Shown: in pieces, positions 22,691-35,526 of the stretch
How the letters are laid out: the number at the start of each line of letters is the position of its first letter
Position numbering within the stretch: the stretch's first letter is position 1
Position numbers and translations under genes: made by a program
The notes under the pieces: model-generated
Database searches by the model: none
Seen by the model: the letters and a program-made list of their open reading frames with translations, nothing else
Told to the model about the DNA's origin: nothing
Assembly (NCBI GenBank): GCA_038380435.1
Contig: JAWZYU010000027.1
Span: forward strand, 2,477,156 to 2,541,155
Direction: 5' to 3'
Length of the DNA: 64,000 nucleotides
Origin: Ryuthela nishihirai
Lineage: Eukaryota > Arthropoda > Arachnida > Araneae > Heptathelidae

Positions 22691-24090
22691 TCAAAAAAAA
22701 ATTGAGCAAATCACCACTACCACTGCCAATGACCTCCAGGTGTTGATTATGGCAACATTCAACATATGGTCCTACTTCTTATCTTGGAAAGGCACAATAA
22801 TTATTAACACCTTTATCTAGCAAGTCTGCTCCCCCCCCCCCCCATAGCAGAATTATAATTGACAGTCTGCTCCCCCCATAGCAGAATTATAATTGACAAA
22901 GAGACACGGTTGTGGGACATCAATTTTTTCCATCCTCTTCTTAGACCAGCATTTCACTTTTGTTGGAGACTAGAAATTATCACAATAGTGATCATAGTCA
23001 CAATACTATTGTCCTTCCATCTAACTAGAGTAGCAAATTTTCTTTGTCTCATTTGCAGGTGAAACAACCGTGATCTTCTTTTTCCATGAGTTTTTGGTCT
23101 GGTAAAGGACATTGTTTACGTATGGTTATCCCTATTCTGACCATCGCTCTATAACCTAACTGTTGAAGAGTTTTCATCAAATCATAGCTTGTAAAAGTAA
23201 TTATCAAAAATAATAATGTGATTCTCTTGATCTGGAACCACTTCTAGTAAATCCAAAACATTCTAGAACCTAACGGTATATTTTAACTTTTTTTTTTGCT
23301 GTTTTGCTCAACAATATGTATGAAATTGGTAGCAATACCCTGTAGGGCTCAAATCATCCAGTCTTTGTATCTGAAATGGACTGGCCTTGGATGAATTGCT
23401 TTGAGGAGTGATGTCCAGAGTATTTTACCATAGCTTCATTGATGGAAAGCTTTTCATGGATGGCATAGTGCAAGTTCAAGTACTGTGCCATTCAAGTACT
23501 GCCCCACTGTAAAAACTTCTTATTCAGTTTTTCCATAAGAGGACGCAATTTATGCATTTTGTCATTTTCGTCCATTCATTCATTATTTGCTAGGTGAAAG
23601 TACTTTTTTATTTCATAGTATTTATTATGAGACATATTTTCTCTAATGAAATGATAAGTCTTCCTCTATACACCAATACAGCTTTTCTCATGGTAAATGA
23701 TGGTTTCCACTAAACAATAAGAAACCATGAATATTTTCATTTTTGCTCACAGAAAATGTATGGTTATTTTGCAGAAAAGTGTATCTCTGTATTGTTTCTT
23801 CCATTAGAAGTTCTTTTACTTCATCATCAAATAACTTTTCAAATATGTCGACAGGATTAGGTTTGCTAATTCTTGTTTGACTTTGTTTTTACAGACTAAA
23901 TATCCATTTCCTTGGTTCATACTAATATCAACAGTTTCTTTTGTCCATTCTAGTTCTTTTAGAGTTTTTCACTTTTTTGTTGATGGTTCACCAGATTTAC
24001 TATATCCCATAACATAGACTAGGGAATATAATCTCTTGGATCACTTACTGTTCCTCTTGAGAAATAAAGGTGGGCCTTATGTTTCACGAA
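22690..24090 (-). pseudogene. piggyBac-type transposase relic
   Basis: Minus-strand reading in several frames gives piggyBac landmarks in order. Near 23860-23600: an FEKLFDDEV segment and an LLFSGxHHLP...YWCIEEDLSFH block. Near 23450: KLSINEAMVKYSGHHSSKQF, the conserved LSIDE-type motif with a catalytic Asp position changed to Asn. Near 22960-22850: KCWSKKRMEKIDVPQP and NYNSAMGGAD, the conserved C-terminal motif. Stops and shifts throughout. The NYNSAMGG coding segment is duplicated in tandem (22825-22864 and 22866-22899) with a poly-C expansion. Confidence 0.75.
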
Positions 24091-24597
24091 ACATTGTGTT
24101 TGATGGTGTACTTTCAAAATAGAAAATAAACAAATTGCTGATATTGCTGATCCCAAATCTGAATATTTTGCTGTAGCTAAGAGCTACTTGCAGAAAGTCA
24201 CATTAATTGGTGACAGGACCTGCTCAAGCAAGATGTGTTTGCTCTGATGTGAAGCCCCTTTTTTGGCACTCCCTTTTAGATATTTTACAGGCATTTCTTT
24301 GGAGAAAGCATCCCAGTGCAGTGCTTGCTGACTTGAGCCAACCCTGACTGGTGAGGATATCTCTAATGGAAATAATAAGAGAAAAGGAAACCAAGGCATA
24401 ACAATGGTGCACCAACAAAGAGTTATGTCACTGACTTGACAAAGTTAGATCATAACCTAACCAATGCCTTATTGAGAAATGGAAATGGACTTTTCGTATC
24501 AAGTGAAAGCAATCTTAATAGCAATGCAAAAGGACAATGAATTACAGATGCTGGCTCCCCCATTCATTTTAATGATGCTGCTACTAAACTGTACTAT

Positions 24598-24800
24598 TTT
24601 TTTTGATTTTTTGATTTGTAACATATAAGATAGAGAAGAATCCTAGAAGCTGCTCCTAGCTTTTGCAGGCCTTCTCATACAAGGACAATACCCTACTAAA
24701 ACCGAAGTCATTGCTGACAACTGCCTCAGTTAGAGCTAACACAGCACAAGAAGTTTGCCTTGCTGGAATAGTCACTAGCTGCCTAACCGCTATGCCAGTT
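24598..24800 (-). mobile_element. SINE-C, minus strand, one arm of an inverted pair
   Basis: Reverse complement of 24966-25175: tail 'gatttgtaacatataagata' at the left, head with 'gccagttaaggctc' at the right. The head points towards its partner, leaving a ~165-bp spacer. Confidence 0.65.
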
Positions 24801-24965
24801 AAGGCTCTCATAAAAATTTCTGTAATTTGGCTTGCTACCTATGCTGATAAATATGTTAAAGAAGATAGATTGCACTCTCATCCAATTATGCAATAAACAG
24901 AAAATTCAACGTCATATTTAAATTTAATAATAAGAAATTTTTAAAGAAAATTACCATCTTTGAAT

Positions 24966-25175
24966 TTTTGAGCCACAACTAGCATAGTGGTTAGCAAGCT
25001 AGCAGCTGTTCCAATAAGACAAACTTTGTATACTGTGTTAGCTCTGAGGCAGTGTTCAGTAGTACTTCAGTCTTAGTAGGGCATATCCTTGTATAAGATG
25101 GCCTGTAAAATCTAGGAGTAGCTTTTAGGATTCTTCTCTATCCTATATGTTGCAAATCAAAAAAATAAATAAATA
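24966..25175 (+). mobile_element. SINE-C, plus strand, other arm of the pair
   Basis: Head 'actagcatagtggttagcaa' (box A-like), body with 'cttgtataagatggcctg', and a tail 'gttgcaaatcaaaaaaataa' followed by AAAT repeats. The A-rich tail supports retroposition. Confidence 0.65.
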
Positions 25176-25429
25176 AACAAGTGATCTTCTGTTGAACAAA
25201 TGCCTATTTTAGTATAAAATATTATATTAACTGAGATACAAAAATTCATTCAAATGATCAAAAGATTTTACTCTGTTATTCCAGTAAACAAAAACTTTTA
25301 TCAACATAGTAAGATTAGAGTTTCACTCTCTAGCCACCATCCAGATTATAAAGGAGGTACACCTGGATGCATTGTTTCACACTTTCATCACTTTCATTAT
25401 TGTATATGAATAAAGATGAAAGATATGCT

Positions 25430-26110
25430 TTGGCTTTGTATTAGCAACACCTATCTAATACCTCGTGGGGTCACCTTTTGCCAGTAATACAGCCTGCAAA
25501 CTTCAGGGCATGGACTCCACAAGGTGTTGCAGGGTGTGTCCTGTTGTAGGACTGCCCATGCATTCCACAATTTGTCCTGTAATGCCTGCACATTAGCAAA
25601 TGTTGGAGCATCGAATTGCATTAAAGAGGGTTGAAGCATTGAGAGCATTAAAATAAAATTCTCTGTCATTGAGCAATAAATTTTTTAAATTTATCCTTCA
25701 AACTATTTGCATGTTAAAAGTTTTCACTACTATAATCAATGGATCCAGGGTATACATGAAAACTGTCCGCAAACCAGAACAGCACTTTCTCCAGCCTGCC
25801 GAATACTGGCCATGCATCCTGGTGCCATGGCCTTATGCTTTTTTCCAAATACGAACAAACCTATCAGCATGATGGAATTGGAAATGAGATTCATCTGACC
25901 AGGCAGCAGATTTCCTCATGTCTGTGGTCCCTTGTTGGTGCTGACATGCCCATGCAAGGTGCAGTTTCTTATGTCTCACAGGAGCATGGGTACATATGAT
26001 GGGCTAACATCTGGCACATTTTCCATGTACATATTGGTCATGCCATTCTAATGTTCTGGGTGGTTATCTGGGCCACTATGCTGTGTTGTTTCTGTGTTAT
26101 GAAATAAGAC
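25430..26110 (-). pseudogene. Tc1-like transposase relic with an inserted Tc1 end
   Basis: On the minus strand the C-terminal end lies at 25640-25440, reading PTFANVQALQDKLWNAWAVL then a VESMPRRLQAVLLAKGD-like tail. The upstream catalytic region is at 26050-25740, with a WACQHQQG block, a DESHF-like block and a GSVLVCGQFS-like strand. Between them 25650-25735 is a fragment of the terminal repeat of the 11422-type Tc1 element ('tctgtcattgagcaataaa'). Multiple stops. Confidence 0.6.
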
Positions 26111-26165
26111 ACATGCTCACCCGTAGTTGTCAACCACATTACTGTCCCACCTTTGATGTTGTGAA

Positions 26166-26347
26166 CCCCCCCCCACCACCACCACCACCACCACCACCAC
26201 AAACATACCACATTCAAAGTCTGAAAGATTATGACACTGGCCCATTCTTCCTTGAAGTAATGCAAACACTGATTGCATTGTGTGTATAACACCACAATGA
26301 ATTGAAGTAATGCAAACACTAATGCCACATGTATATAACACCATGAT
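26166..26347. repeat. CCA microsatellite and a 49-bp tandem duplication
   Basis: About eight CCA units (26174-26200) follow a poly-C run. At 26252-26300 and 26301-26347 the segment starting 'ttgaagtaatgcaaacact' is present twice in direct orientation with a few differences. Confidence 0.8.
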
Positions 26348-26419
26348 GGTATAACAATCCCTGACCTTGAGCCATCACCAGCACCACAAACCAGTCCATT
26401 CCTATACAAGGGGGAGTAT

Positions 26420-27350
26420 TCCTAATGCAAAGCCAACTCAGTGTATTAAGCAATTATATAACATTATAGACAGAATATTAAAATCAAGAACAATTAGAAA
26501 ATTAAAATTGAAGATCATTTTAGGAGGACAGGTTAAGGAAACACTCAAGAGAATTTCACAAACCAGTCATGGAACAGTTAAAAATTTCATAACTGTTCGT
26601 GAAAAAACTTAGAAAATATATGAGGCAGTGGAAAGTTTAGAACTGGAAGAACAAACTGAAGATGCCCAAAAAATCATTTATTTATAATCCAGATTCTAAC
26701 TTGCAAGATGAAATACTAAACCAATATAAACTAAAACTTCTGTGTGAAATCTTACAGGGCAGAAATTGCAAGCCTAAGATGAAAGAAATGATCTGTCAAA
26801 CAAGTGCTAACTTCAATAATTCAGTAGTGACAAAGGGACCAGAACAAAATGCTGTGGTAGTGCTACTGAGAAATAACAAATCATTGAAAACCACATTTAA
26901 GCTCTTGGAAAATATTTAAAAGTAGTTTAAGTGATACTGCCAGTAATAGAAATCATCAGTCTAGTTTTAGACTACTTAGAAAATATTTAAAAGCAGTTGA
27001 AGGTTCTGGGCTATACAAAAGTTTTGACAGCATATGTGAAAAATTGTTACTCTTGGTTTGCCAGTAAATGAGCTGGAAATACCAATACTGAAGTTGTAAA
27101 TGAAATTGTTAAAATGTTCATTATTTTGCTAAAAAGCAATATTATCAACAAAAAGGAACACACAGTTTTGTTCAATAACATTCTGTATTCTTTAGAAATT
27201 TGTTCTTGGTTCAGGTTTTACTCATATCTTTTTCACATTGCACTCAGTTGGTATGGGATTCTGACAGAATTACCTCATGCAGCTGTAGAACACGAGGAAG
27301 CCATCCCATTCGATCAATATTTAAAGTCATTGAAGTGGGACCATTAAACA
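26420..27350 (+). other. unidentified coding-like stretch
   Basis: Contains plus frames at 26367-26612, 26662-26919 and 27114-27347. The second (85 codons) is Lys/Leu/Asn-rich and begins MPKKSFIYNPDSNLQDEI. I do not recognise a family. It may be a decayed transposon gene: the surroundings are all mobile DNA and two stretches near 26910 and 26973 ('gaaaatatttaaaagcagtt' type) are locally repeated. Composition alone does not establish coding. Confidence 0.2.
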
Positions 27351-27872
27351 GCAGACGACACTTTCACATTGCCTCCAAATTGATGAAATCTTAAAAAATC
27401 ATCATACAAACTTCAGATATTTAATTTGTGTTAGTGAACAAATTGTTACAAGAGTTGTATTTTATCTATTGAAGTATTTTTTCACTAGTGTCAAAAGTTG
27501 AAGATAAATGCTTCAGCTTCCATTCATTCTTTAAATATTAAACAAATATTGTGGAAAATATATTTAGAGAAATTTGAATGGCATCTATAATTTATCTCCA
27601 ATAACAGTGGTTAAAAGGTTTATTTTCAATGTTAGGGAGCTTTGAAAGTGGCTTTCCATTCACATAACATGGAAGTGTCCAGACACTTTTTGCAACATAG
27701 TGTATATTGGAAATGTTATATTGCACCCTTGCTTCAAAAGGGACAGAACTAAAAAACACCATTTTTCAAGAATGGAGAAAAATAATAATCACTAATAAAT
27801 TCTTTAAACACAGGTTTTTTTTTTTCATATTAATGAAAACTTATGAATTTATTGAATTATATCAGCTAATGT

Positions 27873-28615
27873 TGTAACGCTCCAAAGAATTATATACTTT
27901 TAAAGTTTATTTAGTTTTGCACCCTTTGTCTGATTCAATTATTTTTATGCTCTGGATAGCTGAGTCGGGCGCCAGGCAATAATTGACAAATTGACAAAAA
28001 TAAAGTTTAATTAGGGTTCGAAATACCAGCAAGCGTTAATGAGTAAGAATTCAAAAATATTAAATGATTGTCAAAATTTTATATTAATGCTAATCAAAAC
28101 AAACTAACATTGCTCAAGAGAAAAAAATTAGTAAAGATTCAAAAGGTTTAAATAACAAACAATTTATTTCCAAAAAGCACTCACCAAAACTTCAATAAAG
28201 AAGATACTACATCATTTCTTACTACAAACATCTTCAACAAACTCCAAACTAAAACTGATCTCTAAACTGTGCTGTGCACTCTACTATGCTCTGTGCTACT
28301 GTGACAACATGTCACCAGGTTATAACAAGAGGTACAAAGCCTGCACGTGTCTTGTTGCATGCCAGGAAAGACATTTGCATAAATTGACGCAAAGTGATGC
28401 AAAAGTGATATGATGCAAGAGTGGGCATGTCCTTGTACACGCGCTATAGCGGGTGACAATCGAAAGTTCGGAGTTGCGCATGTGCAACTCCTAACTCTTG
28501 GAGACGAGCGCTGTGATGCCAAAAATGAAATAAAAAAATCCCCAAAATGATAAATATAAGGTAAATTAAGCAAAACTGGTTAAGGTAAAGTAAAAGTGAA
28601 TGAGGGGGCATCACA
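27873..28615 (-). mobile_element. solo LTR of an LTR retrotransposon
   Basis: Starts TGTAACGC and ends GCATCACA, so the minus-strand form is TG...CA as in LTRs. It is flanked by the direct repeat ATGT (27869-27872 and 28616-28619), as expected for Gypsy-type integration. Relative at 49380-49988. No internal retroviral-type genes adjoin either copy. It holds a GC-richer block near 28440-28520. Confidence 0.7.
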
Positions 28616-28619
28616 ATGT

Positions 28620-28999
28620 TAACATACCTTAAGATGAAACGTATTAAGCATTGCTCATTTTCTTTCAATTATTACTGAAAATTTTCAAGTTTTGTGTTCC
28701 ACTTTTGAAGCAAGAGTGTGATATATTTCAGAGAATCATGTTAAAGAACCGATACACCTTTTACTTTTAAAAGATAGCATCAATTCCCACTACTGCTGGA
28801 TTAAACATTTTATTTAGCAGGGCTACAGCACATTTATTGTTCAAGACACGATTTCTCTTGCAAAGATTTATTACAGAATCATACAGATAGTATGAAAATT
28901 CATGCAATTACAAACAGCTTGAGATACCCATATATGATTTATACAGACTTCAAATGCTTTAAAAAATATCGTAGAATGAGATTAATCTTTGTATCATAT
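28620..28999. other. no recognisable feature
   Basis: AT-rich sequence between the solo LTR and the PolB relic. Confidence 0.4.
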
Positions 29000-31410
29000 G
29001 AACTAAGTATTTAATATGTCAGGATTTGCAATATCACAGTGGATTCAGAGGGTAAACTAAGAAAAACCAAAACATACACAAGTGAAAATGTAACAGAACA
29101 ATTTTTGAATGAAATGATCGAAGTCGAAAATTTGATCAAAGATTTAAAGGAAAAATATTCAAGTAACTGAATTTGATTGACAGAGTTTCAATGATGCTTA
29201 ATATTATTACATTTGCAGGAAAATTCTAAGAATTGTGAGTAGTACCACTTAATAAGAAAATACCAACACTTCCTAAAAATACGTTCCCAAAAATTGTACT
29301 CTGTAAACAAGTTCTCACCAGAAATACCAGTGTTGTTTCATGATCTCAAAGGATTTGATGGACACTTTATAGTGAAGGAATTGCTGAAATTTAGCAATAA
29401 GAGGAAAATTTCGTGTATTCTGCAAATCTACAGCAAAATATATGCATTAAATTCAGTCATTAAATTTACTGATTCATTCATGTTCCTCAATGCTTTAACT
29501 GGATTCATTGTCAAAGAATGTGAGCAATTTATACATAATAAGTCAATATTGTAAACAACATAATTTGAATGACTCAGAAAATGAACTTTTGAAAAACAAG
29601 GTCGTTTTCCATATGTATACTTGCAAAATAGTGCTCAATTTTTGCAAGCATCATTTCCATTGAATGACAGTTTTCAAAACAATAAACAATATGAAAGAGC
29701 TCCAACTTTGTGAAAATGTTTTCGATTAAGACTTTCAGTGAATAGCATGATCCATACATGATCACTGATAGATTACTGCTAAGAGATATATTTGAAAACT
29801 ACAGATCTTCATATATGAATAATTACCAATCAATCCTTATTTTAGCTATTTTGTTTTATCCTTTGCTACTGGTTTAAAAAATGACAGAGGTCAAGCTGGA
29901 ACTTATGAAACATGACGTATTCTTTAAGCTAAAGAACACTGCCAGAAGGAATATCTTTAGCGTCTAAGGTGGGGTTGTCATGGGCTGCACAGGATAAGTC
30001 CTGTAGACATGGAACTCATGAAATAAAGAGCTGATGGTCTAAGATATTTTCACAAACCAACAAGAGAAATGTCAGAAAAGTAAACTACAAAACTATATCA
30101 TGTACTTTGATCTGATGCAAACAATTTATATGGCTGGGCAATGTCTCGAACTCTTCTGGGGAGGGGGTGACTCAGTTGGTAGCGTGCCAGGCTCGTAATC
30201 TGCAGTTCCCGGGTTCGAGTCCCAGCTGGGTCAGCATTGATATTTATCTCCACACAACTCTCTGCCTTTCCCACGGTCAGTAGGGGACACTGATGGGCTT
30301 GGAAAGGACACCTTCCATCTGATGGGATGTTAAGCCATGGCCACTTGTGCGGGAGAGCCATACACTGTGCACGTTAAAGAACACACTGGATGGCCTTGAC
30401 GGGAGGCTACCATCTGTCTTCTAACAGCTGTTCCAGTGGGTCACCTTCCCCAACCTTTTCTGGGCCTTTGGGGTCCTTGTGACCTGCCCATTTAGCCCAT
30501 TGTGTGCAAAAAAGTGCTGCTCAAAGGTAAAACAATCCAAAACTCTAACTCTTCCATTTGGTAGTTTCAAATGGATGAATCCTATTGGTTTGTTTAATAT
30601 TCCAGATGATGGCAAATAAAAGTTATTTCTTTGAAGATGATCTAGAATATCCAGAATATCTACATTTTTTACGTAATGATTTCCCCTTTGCTCTTGCAAA
30701 ATTGAAGCTCTCTGATCATAATTATCATTCTTAATTCCAAATCTGTTCAATAAGCAAAATAGGTTAGTTAAACTCTATGATGACTGGGACTGAAAGTGAA
30801 AAACATGCAGAGAATATTGGAATTTGATCAATAACCATGGCTGAAACCTTGCATAGATTTTAATACTTCTAAAACAATGAATGCCATCAGTAATTTTGAA
30901 AAGGACTTTTTGAAACTGATAGTGCCATATATGGAAAAACTCTAGAAAATAAGAGAGAGCAAAGTTGCACATTGTAAACACTGAAAAAAAAAGAGCTTAA
31001 AGATTAATTGCCAATCCTGTCTTGTGATAAACCTGCCAAAAATTTCGTATTTATTCATACGGAAAAGAAAAGTATTAGACAAACCATATTATATAGGTGT
31101 AATGATTTTGGAATTGAAAAATCACACACGTATAGTTTCTTCTACAAGTTTATGAAAGCAAAATTTAATGCAGAATTGTTATTTACTGATACTGATTATT
31201 ATAATTATTGATGACAATACCATTCAATGCAAAAAGAATTTTTCTCTAAAAACAGAAAAGTTCAATGTTTACAGATGACAAAGTGATCACATTATTATTT
31301 TTTCTTTTAAATGAGATAAAAAGAGGAAAAAGGCTGTCAAACATTTCAAAGCACATAAAAGTAACTGAAGCCTTAAAATTGAGATTGAATCATTTCCAGA
31401 ACAAGTTGCA
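29000..31410 (+). pseudogene. Polinton/Maverick-type DNA polymerase B relic, split by a SINE-A
   Basis: Polintons are large self-synthesising DNA transposons with a protein-primed family B polymerase. Plus-strand frames show the exonuclease region at 29294-29554, with FHDLKGFDGHF and KFTDSFMFL, where the family has HNLxGYDxH and FIDSxxF. Downstream, after the SINE-A, the palm region appears: WLKPCIDFNTSKTMNA (about 30835), FEKDFLKLIVPYMEKL (30897), then DKPYYIG-like residues and the catalytic LLFTDTDYY (about 31178-31204), matching the family DTDS-type motif. Many stops. No integrase, capsid or ATPase genes seen, so only the polymerase remains. Confidence 0.7.
30152..30539 (+). mobile_element. 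SINE-A inside the PolB relic
   Basis: Full-length copy with box A 'tgactcagttgg' and box B 'ggttcgagtcc', ending in 'ggtaaaacaatccaa'. A short direct repeat 'aactcttc' lies on both sides (about 30144 and 30545). Confidence 0.88.
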
Positions 31411-32186
31411 TTTTTAATATAAAAAATGTTTAATATTTAAAATGATGTAAAAATTTCCTTTAAAAATCACATTTTCTTAACATTATTCAGAGTCATGCCT
31501 GACCAAAGTCACAAAGTCTTTGATATCCTGTGCAGTCACACCTGATTATAATCATGTTGCATCTTTCTGCATCATTTAAACTGGCTAAAGATATTTGATA
31601 GCCATTTCTTGATATAAAAATTCTTCAACAACTGCAATGCTATTCCACTACATGAAAGTCCTTGTGAGTAATCAAAAGAGACTTCAAAAATTATATTCAC
31701 AGGTATGGAATTGTTTGTTTTTTAAGGTGGAATCAACACATAAAAAATAATTTTATAAGGTAAATTTTTAAATCTCATTAAATTATTGAAAAAGCCAATT
31801 TTATTTTTTTAAATAAAAATTTATAATCTTGCCCAATCCAAAGAACTCTGTAACCTAAGTCAAGGTTGGACATGTAAAGAGTTAATCCTTTACCTTTCAT
31901 CTGTCAAATGCAATGCATACACAACATTGTGCTAGCTTTTCATAATATTTTTGACAGATGCTGTCAAAAGAAACCTGATTGTTAACAGTTTAAGTATGAA
32001 TTATTGTCAAAAATATTGCTAAAATATACCTTTTGTAAACTTCGTTTTTTTTTTTGTTAATCTGGTGTAACTTTTTCAGGCAAGCAAAATATGTTGTATC
32101 CAATTGGTATATATTTTTTTGTAAAATAACAATATAAAATAATTAACATTCTATCCATAGTAAATACACAGATAACCTGTAGATAT
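31411..32186. other. no recognisable feature
   Basis: AT-rich sequence. The stretch 31490-31680 could still be eroded polymerase sequence, but no motif supports this. Confidence 0.4.
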
Positions 32187-35175
32187 CATCATTAAGCAGC
32201 CATGGACTACAGAGGTCCAAACAGACTGTGCAATTTAGTTTTCCAAGCATGTGTCCTTAGCTACATCTACTGCATCTGGCCACTGCACACCAATTCTAAC
32301 AAGGTCCTGTTTGACATTGTCTGCCCACCGCATCCTAGGTCTCCCCCTCTTTCTGAGGCCTTTGGTCACAATGTTCATAACCCTATTTGCCAATCTACAA
32401 TTATCCATACGGGCAACATGGCCAAACCAACGGAGTCGCTCTCTGCACAAAGTGCTGCTTAAAGGAGATTGCCAACTAGTTTCCTGTTATCTTGTTTACA
32501 AAATATCTGTTTCACTACCATAAAATTCCAGAAACAACCAAACTATTCTACAGTCTAATTTTAGTCTTTAGGTGTATACATATATTTCTCCACACACCAT
32601 AGATTCTTTAAAAGTCCGAGCAGCAATCCCTCTTTGTCTGTTAATCTCATACTGCACATCACCATTATCTGTTACATAGCTCCCAAGATAATTAAACTGT
32701 GATGCCTGCTCAAGACTGCACCATTCAGATTAACTGAATCACAGATTGCCTGACCAGTTTTCATCACTTTAGTTTTCTCTCTGTTTATAACCAAACCTAC
32801 TCTACTCCCAATCTCATCAACAGCTCGAATGAAAGAGTTCATCTCATCAACATCATTTGCCAAAATGGCTAAATCATAAACATAATATAAATCAGAATTT
32901 TTTGTATCTAACTTCTAGCCAAAATCTTTCCCTTGAAGCGAATTTCGCATAACATAATCAATAACCAAACTAAAGAGAAAAGGAGACAAAATGCAACCTT
33001 GTCGAACACCAGAAGCAATGCTAAACCAATTGCTACAAGCCTTTCCAACTCTCACACACGACTCGGTGTTATTATAGAGAGCTTTCATTATGTTAACTAA
33101 CTTGTCTGGTATATCATATGATCTCACAATCAACCACAAATTATGACGATCAACAGAGTCAAAAGCCTTTTTGAAATCAACAAAAAGTAACCTAAGTAAA
33201 AATATCTGATCCACACATCCCCTACCACTTCTGAATCCACATTGCTCATCACGCAATTGACTGTCAACCAGATTCTTAATTTTATTAAGCACAATCATGG
33301 AAAGAACTTTACCTGGAACAGAGAGCAGGCTGATACCCCTATAGTTATCACAAGAACTGCGATCACCTTTTTTGAAAATAGGGATAACAATAGCTCTGGT
33401 AAAATCCTTAGGAACCATGCCTTTATCGTAAAAGATATTCAAAATTTCAGTCATCCAAGTGGTAACCGAAACATTCCCAGTTCTAAGCATTTCCGTAGTA
33501 ATTTCATCTACCCCTGGGGATTTATGAAGTTTAAGTTTAGAAACAGCCAAAATAACTTTAGATTGTGTTATAGGGCCGACATTAAAGCCACCAATGCATC
33601 TATCATCATTGCAAACAATGGGAATAGAACTAATCACATCGTTTAGAATATCACTGAAATGCTCAGCCCACCTAGCCATGACAGAATCCTCACCTTCTAT
33701 ACCTTACCTTGTTGATCCTTCAATCCCTGTATACCTATCAATTTTCTACTACGCAAAACATTAACTATCTGGTACAGCTCTCTACTGTTATGCTGTCTAA
33801 TTGCTTCCTCAGCTTTGCCAGCCAAACCATCAAGCCAAAGATTCTTATCAGCAGCTAACTGATCCTTTACACGTTTATTAAACTCTCTGTAACACTAGGA
33901 TTAGTAGGGTATTGATTAAGGACATTCCTGCAGTTCTTTCTTTCTGAAATAAGCATAAGCACCTTATCACTCAAATAATTCTGCCTCATCTGCTCCTTTT
34001 TTTCCCTAAAAAAGTACTGTTAGTGTCCAAAAAAGCCTGCTTAAAATGGTCCCATTCTTCCTCAACTTCAGTATTAAGTAAACCATGACTGTCATAATGA
34101 CTAAGTAACCTATAACTGGGTCTTTTAGAGCTTTTAGAATTAAAGGTAAATTTTTAACCTTAGCACAACCCTTTTTAAATTTAAGTAGCAAGATATTTTA
34201 ACCCAATTTCAGCTCCCCTATATGCCCTGTTATTCCTAACAGAACTAGCCCATTTGTTGTTAATTAATATATAATCAATCATATTATTATGCAGCCCATC
34301 AGGTGAAACCCATGTGTACTTATGTATGTTGTGGTGTTTGTAATAAGTGTTACTTATTCTGAAAACATTGAGTTTACTTGCCTGTACGAGACGATGCCCA
34401 TTGCCATTGCAACTACCAATACCAAAAGGGCATTTCACCTCTCCCCAAAGGTCAGAGTCAGTACCAACTTTGCCATTGAAGCCATCTAGAACAAGGATAA
34501 TATCTCCTTTCTTGACAGAATTCAAAATATCCCGAAATTGTCTGTAAAACCTATCCTTCTTGTCCTCATCAGCATCCTCAGTGGGGGCATAACAGCAGAT
34601 AACATTTAAGTTTTTAATGCTCGTATGGAATTTTGCTGTAAGAAACCTTTCATTAATGCACTCATATCCTAAAAGAGCATCACTAGCATGTCTGCTGAGA
34701 AGCAGACCCACACCTTGGTGATGCTTATTGTCGTCCCTCCCTGAAAAGAGAAATTTAAGATTATTTTTAAGAATCTGACCTTTATCTGTCCATCTGGTCT
34801 CTTGCAAGCCAAGAATATCTAAATTATAATGGTGGAATTCTTGTGTGAGGACATCAAGAGAATATGCTCTGTGCATAGTCCTTACAATCCACCTACCTAT
34901 GGAGAGAAAATGGTTAGTGGGATATTTAAAGAAACTGTTTATTGAGAGAGGGAATGCGGACAATATCAAACAGCCCCCTAATCCTTGGCATTGGGGCTGT
35001 CAACCCACAAACAAACAGAAAATGCAGTGGAAAATTTTCCCTCCACAGAGCCCACCAGTGCAGCAAATTCAGTATCCATAATCAAACTCAGAGCCTTATT
35101 TCAGTACAGTAGGTTTATATGGTCAGCACCAGGACCCTATGTGGTTGACTACTCCTCAGCAGCTGAAGATATGGA
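32187..35175 (-). mobile_element. RTE LINE, near full length, inactive
   Basis: From the 3' side: a short ATC-rich end near 32187, a C-terminal segment with RWFGHVARM and WADNVKQDL (32450-32235), RT (33679-32915), a linker, an APE-type endonuclease (34969-34181) and part of the leader to 35175. The endonuclease shows LGLQETRW, YAPTED and WVSPDG; the RT shows FKKGDRSSCDNYRGISLL, CGFRSGRGCVDQ, VDFKKAFDSVDR (motif A) and GVRQGCILSP. Damage: a 42-nt in-frame deletion just before motif A, YADD changed to a YVYD-like sequence near 32875, a ~95-bp deletion near 32490, and several stops. Related to RTE elements annotated in animals as craniofacial-development-protein-2-like. Confidence 0.88.
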
Positions 35176-35526
35176 ATTCAATAAATAATTTTTCCACTAA
35201 TTTTTTATTGATTTATCATTCTTTTTAACTGAAATGTATTTTTGAATAACAATTAAAAAATGCTAAAAGCAGAAAGTTATTTTTTTTTAATTAACTAGAA
35301 GAATATCTTATCACCTCTGGTGAATACAGGATGCTTATTTTCAAAGAGAATACCCCACTCCCACACACACACAAACTGTAAATTAGAAGTAATGGATGAT
35401 TGGAAAATGCATACAGCAATATTTTAGTATATCTATGCAACCTGAAAAAATTTTCATTTATGTCTTTAAAAAAAGTTCATTTTTCCCACACCCTTTGGTG
35501 GTTAAAGGGCAAATCATTGCTGCCAT

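Noticed and set aside
24184..24418. Minus frames of 64-71 codons next to the piggyBac relic
   Set aside because: No piggyBac motif could be assigned and the two frames overlap; left as unassigned.
26038..26409. 123-codon minus frame
   Set aside because: It reads through the CCA repeat as a tryptophan/valine run and across a Tc1 relic; not a real protein.
27660..27710. Tc1/mariner-type end ('gtgtccagacactttttgca')
   Set aside because: Looks like a terminal repeat, but no inverted partner is visible in the window.
28262..28573. 103-codon minus frame as a gene
   Set aside because: Lies inside the solo LTR; no retroviral motif and no equivalent frame in the second LTR.
32235..32523. Plus-strand frames over the RTE tail
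   Set aside because: Antisense shadows of the RTE C-terminal coding region.
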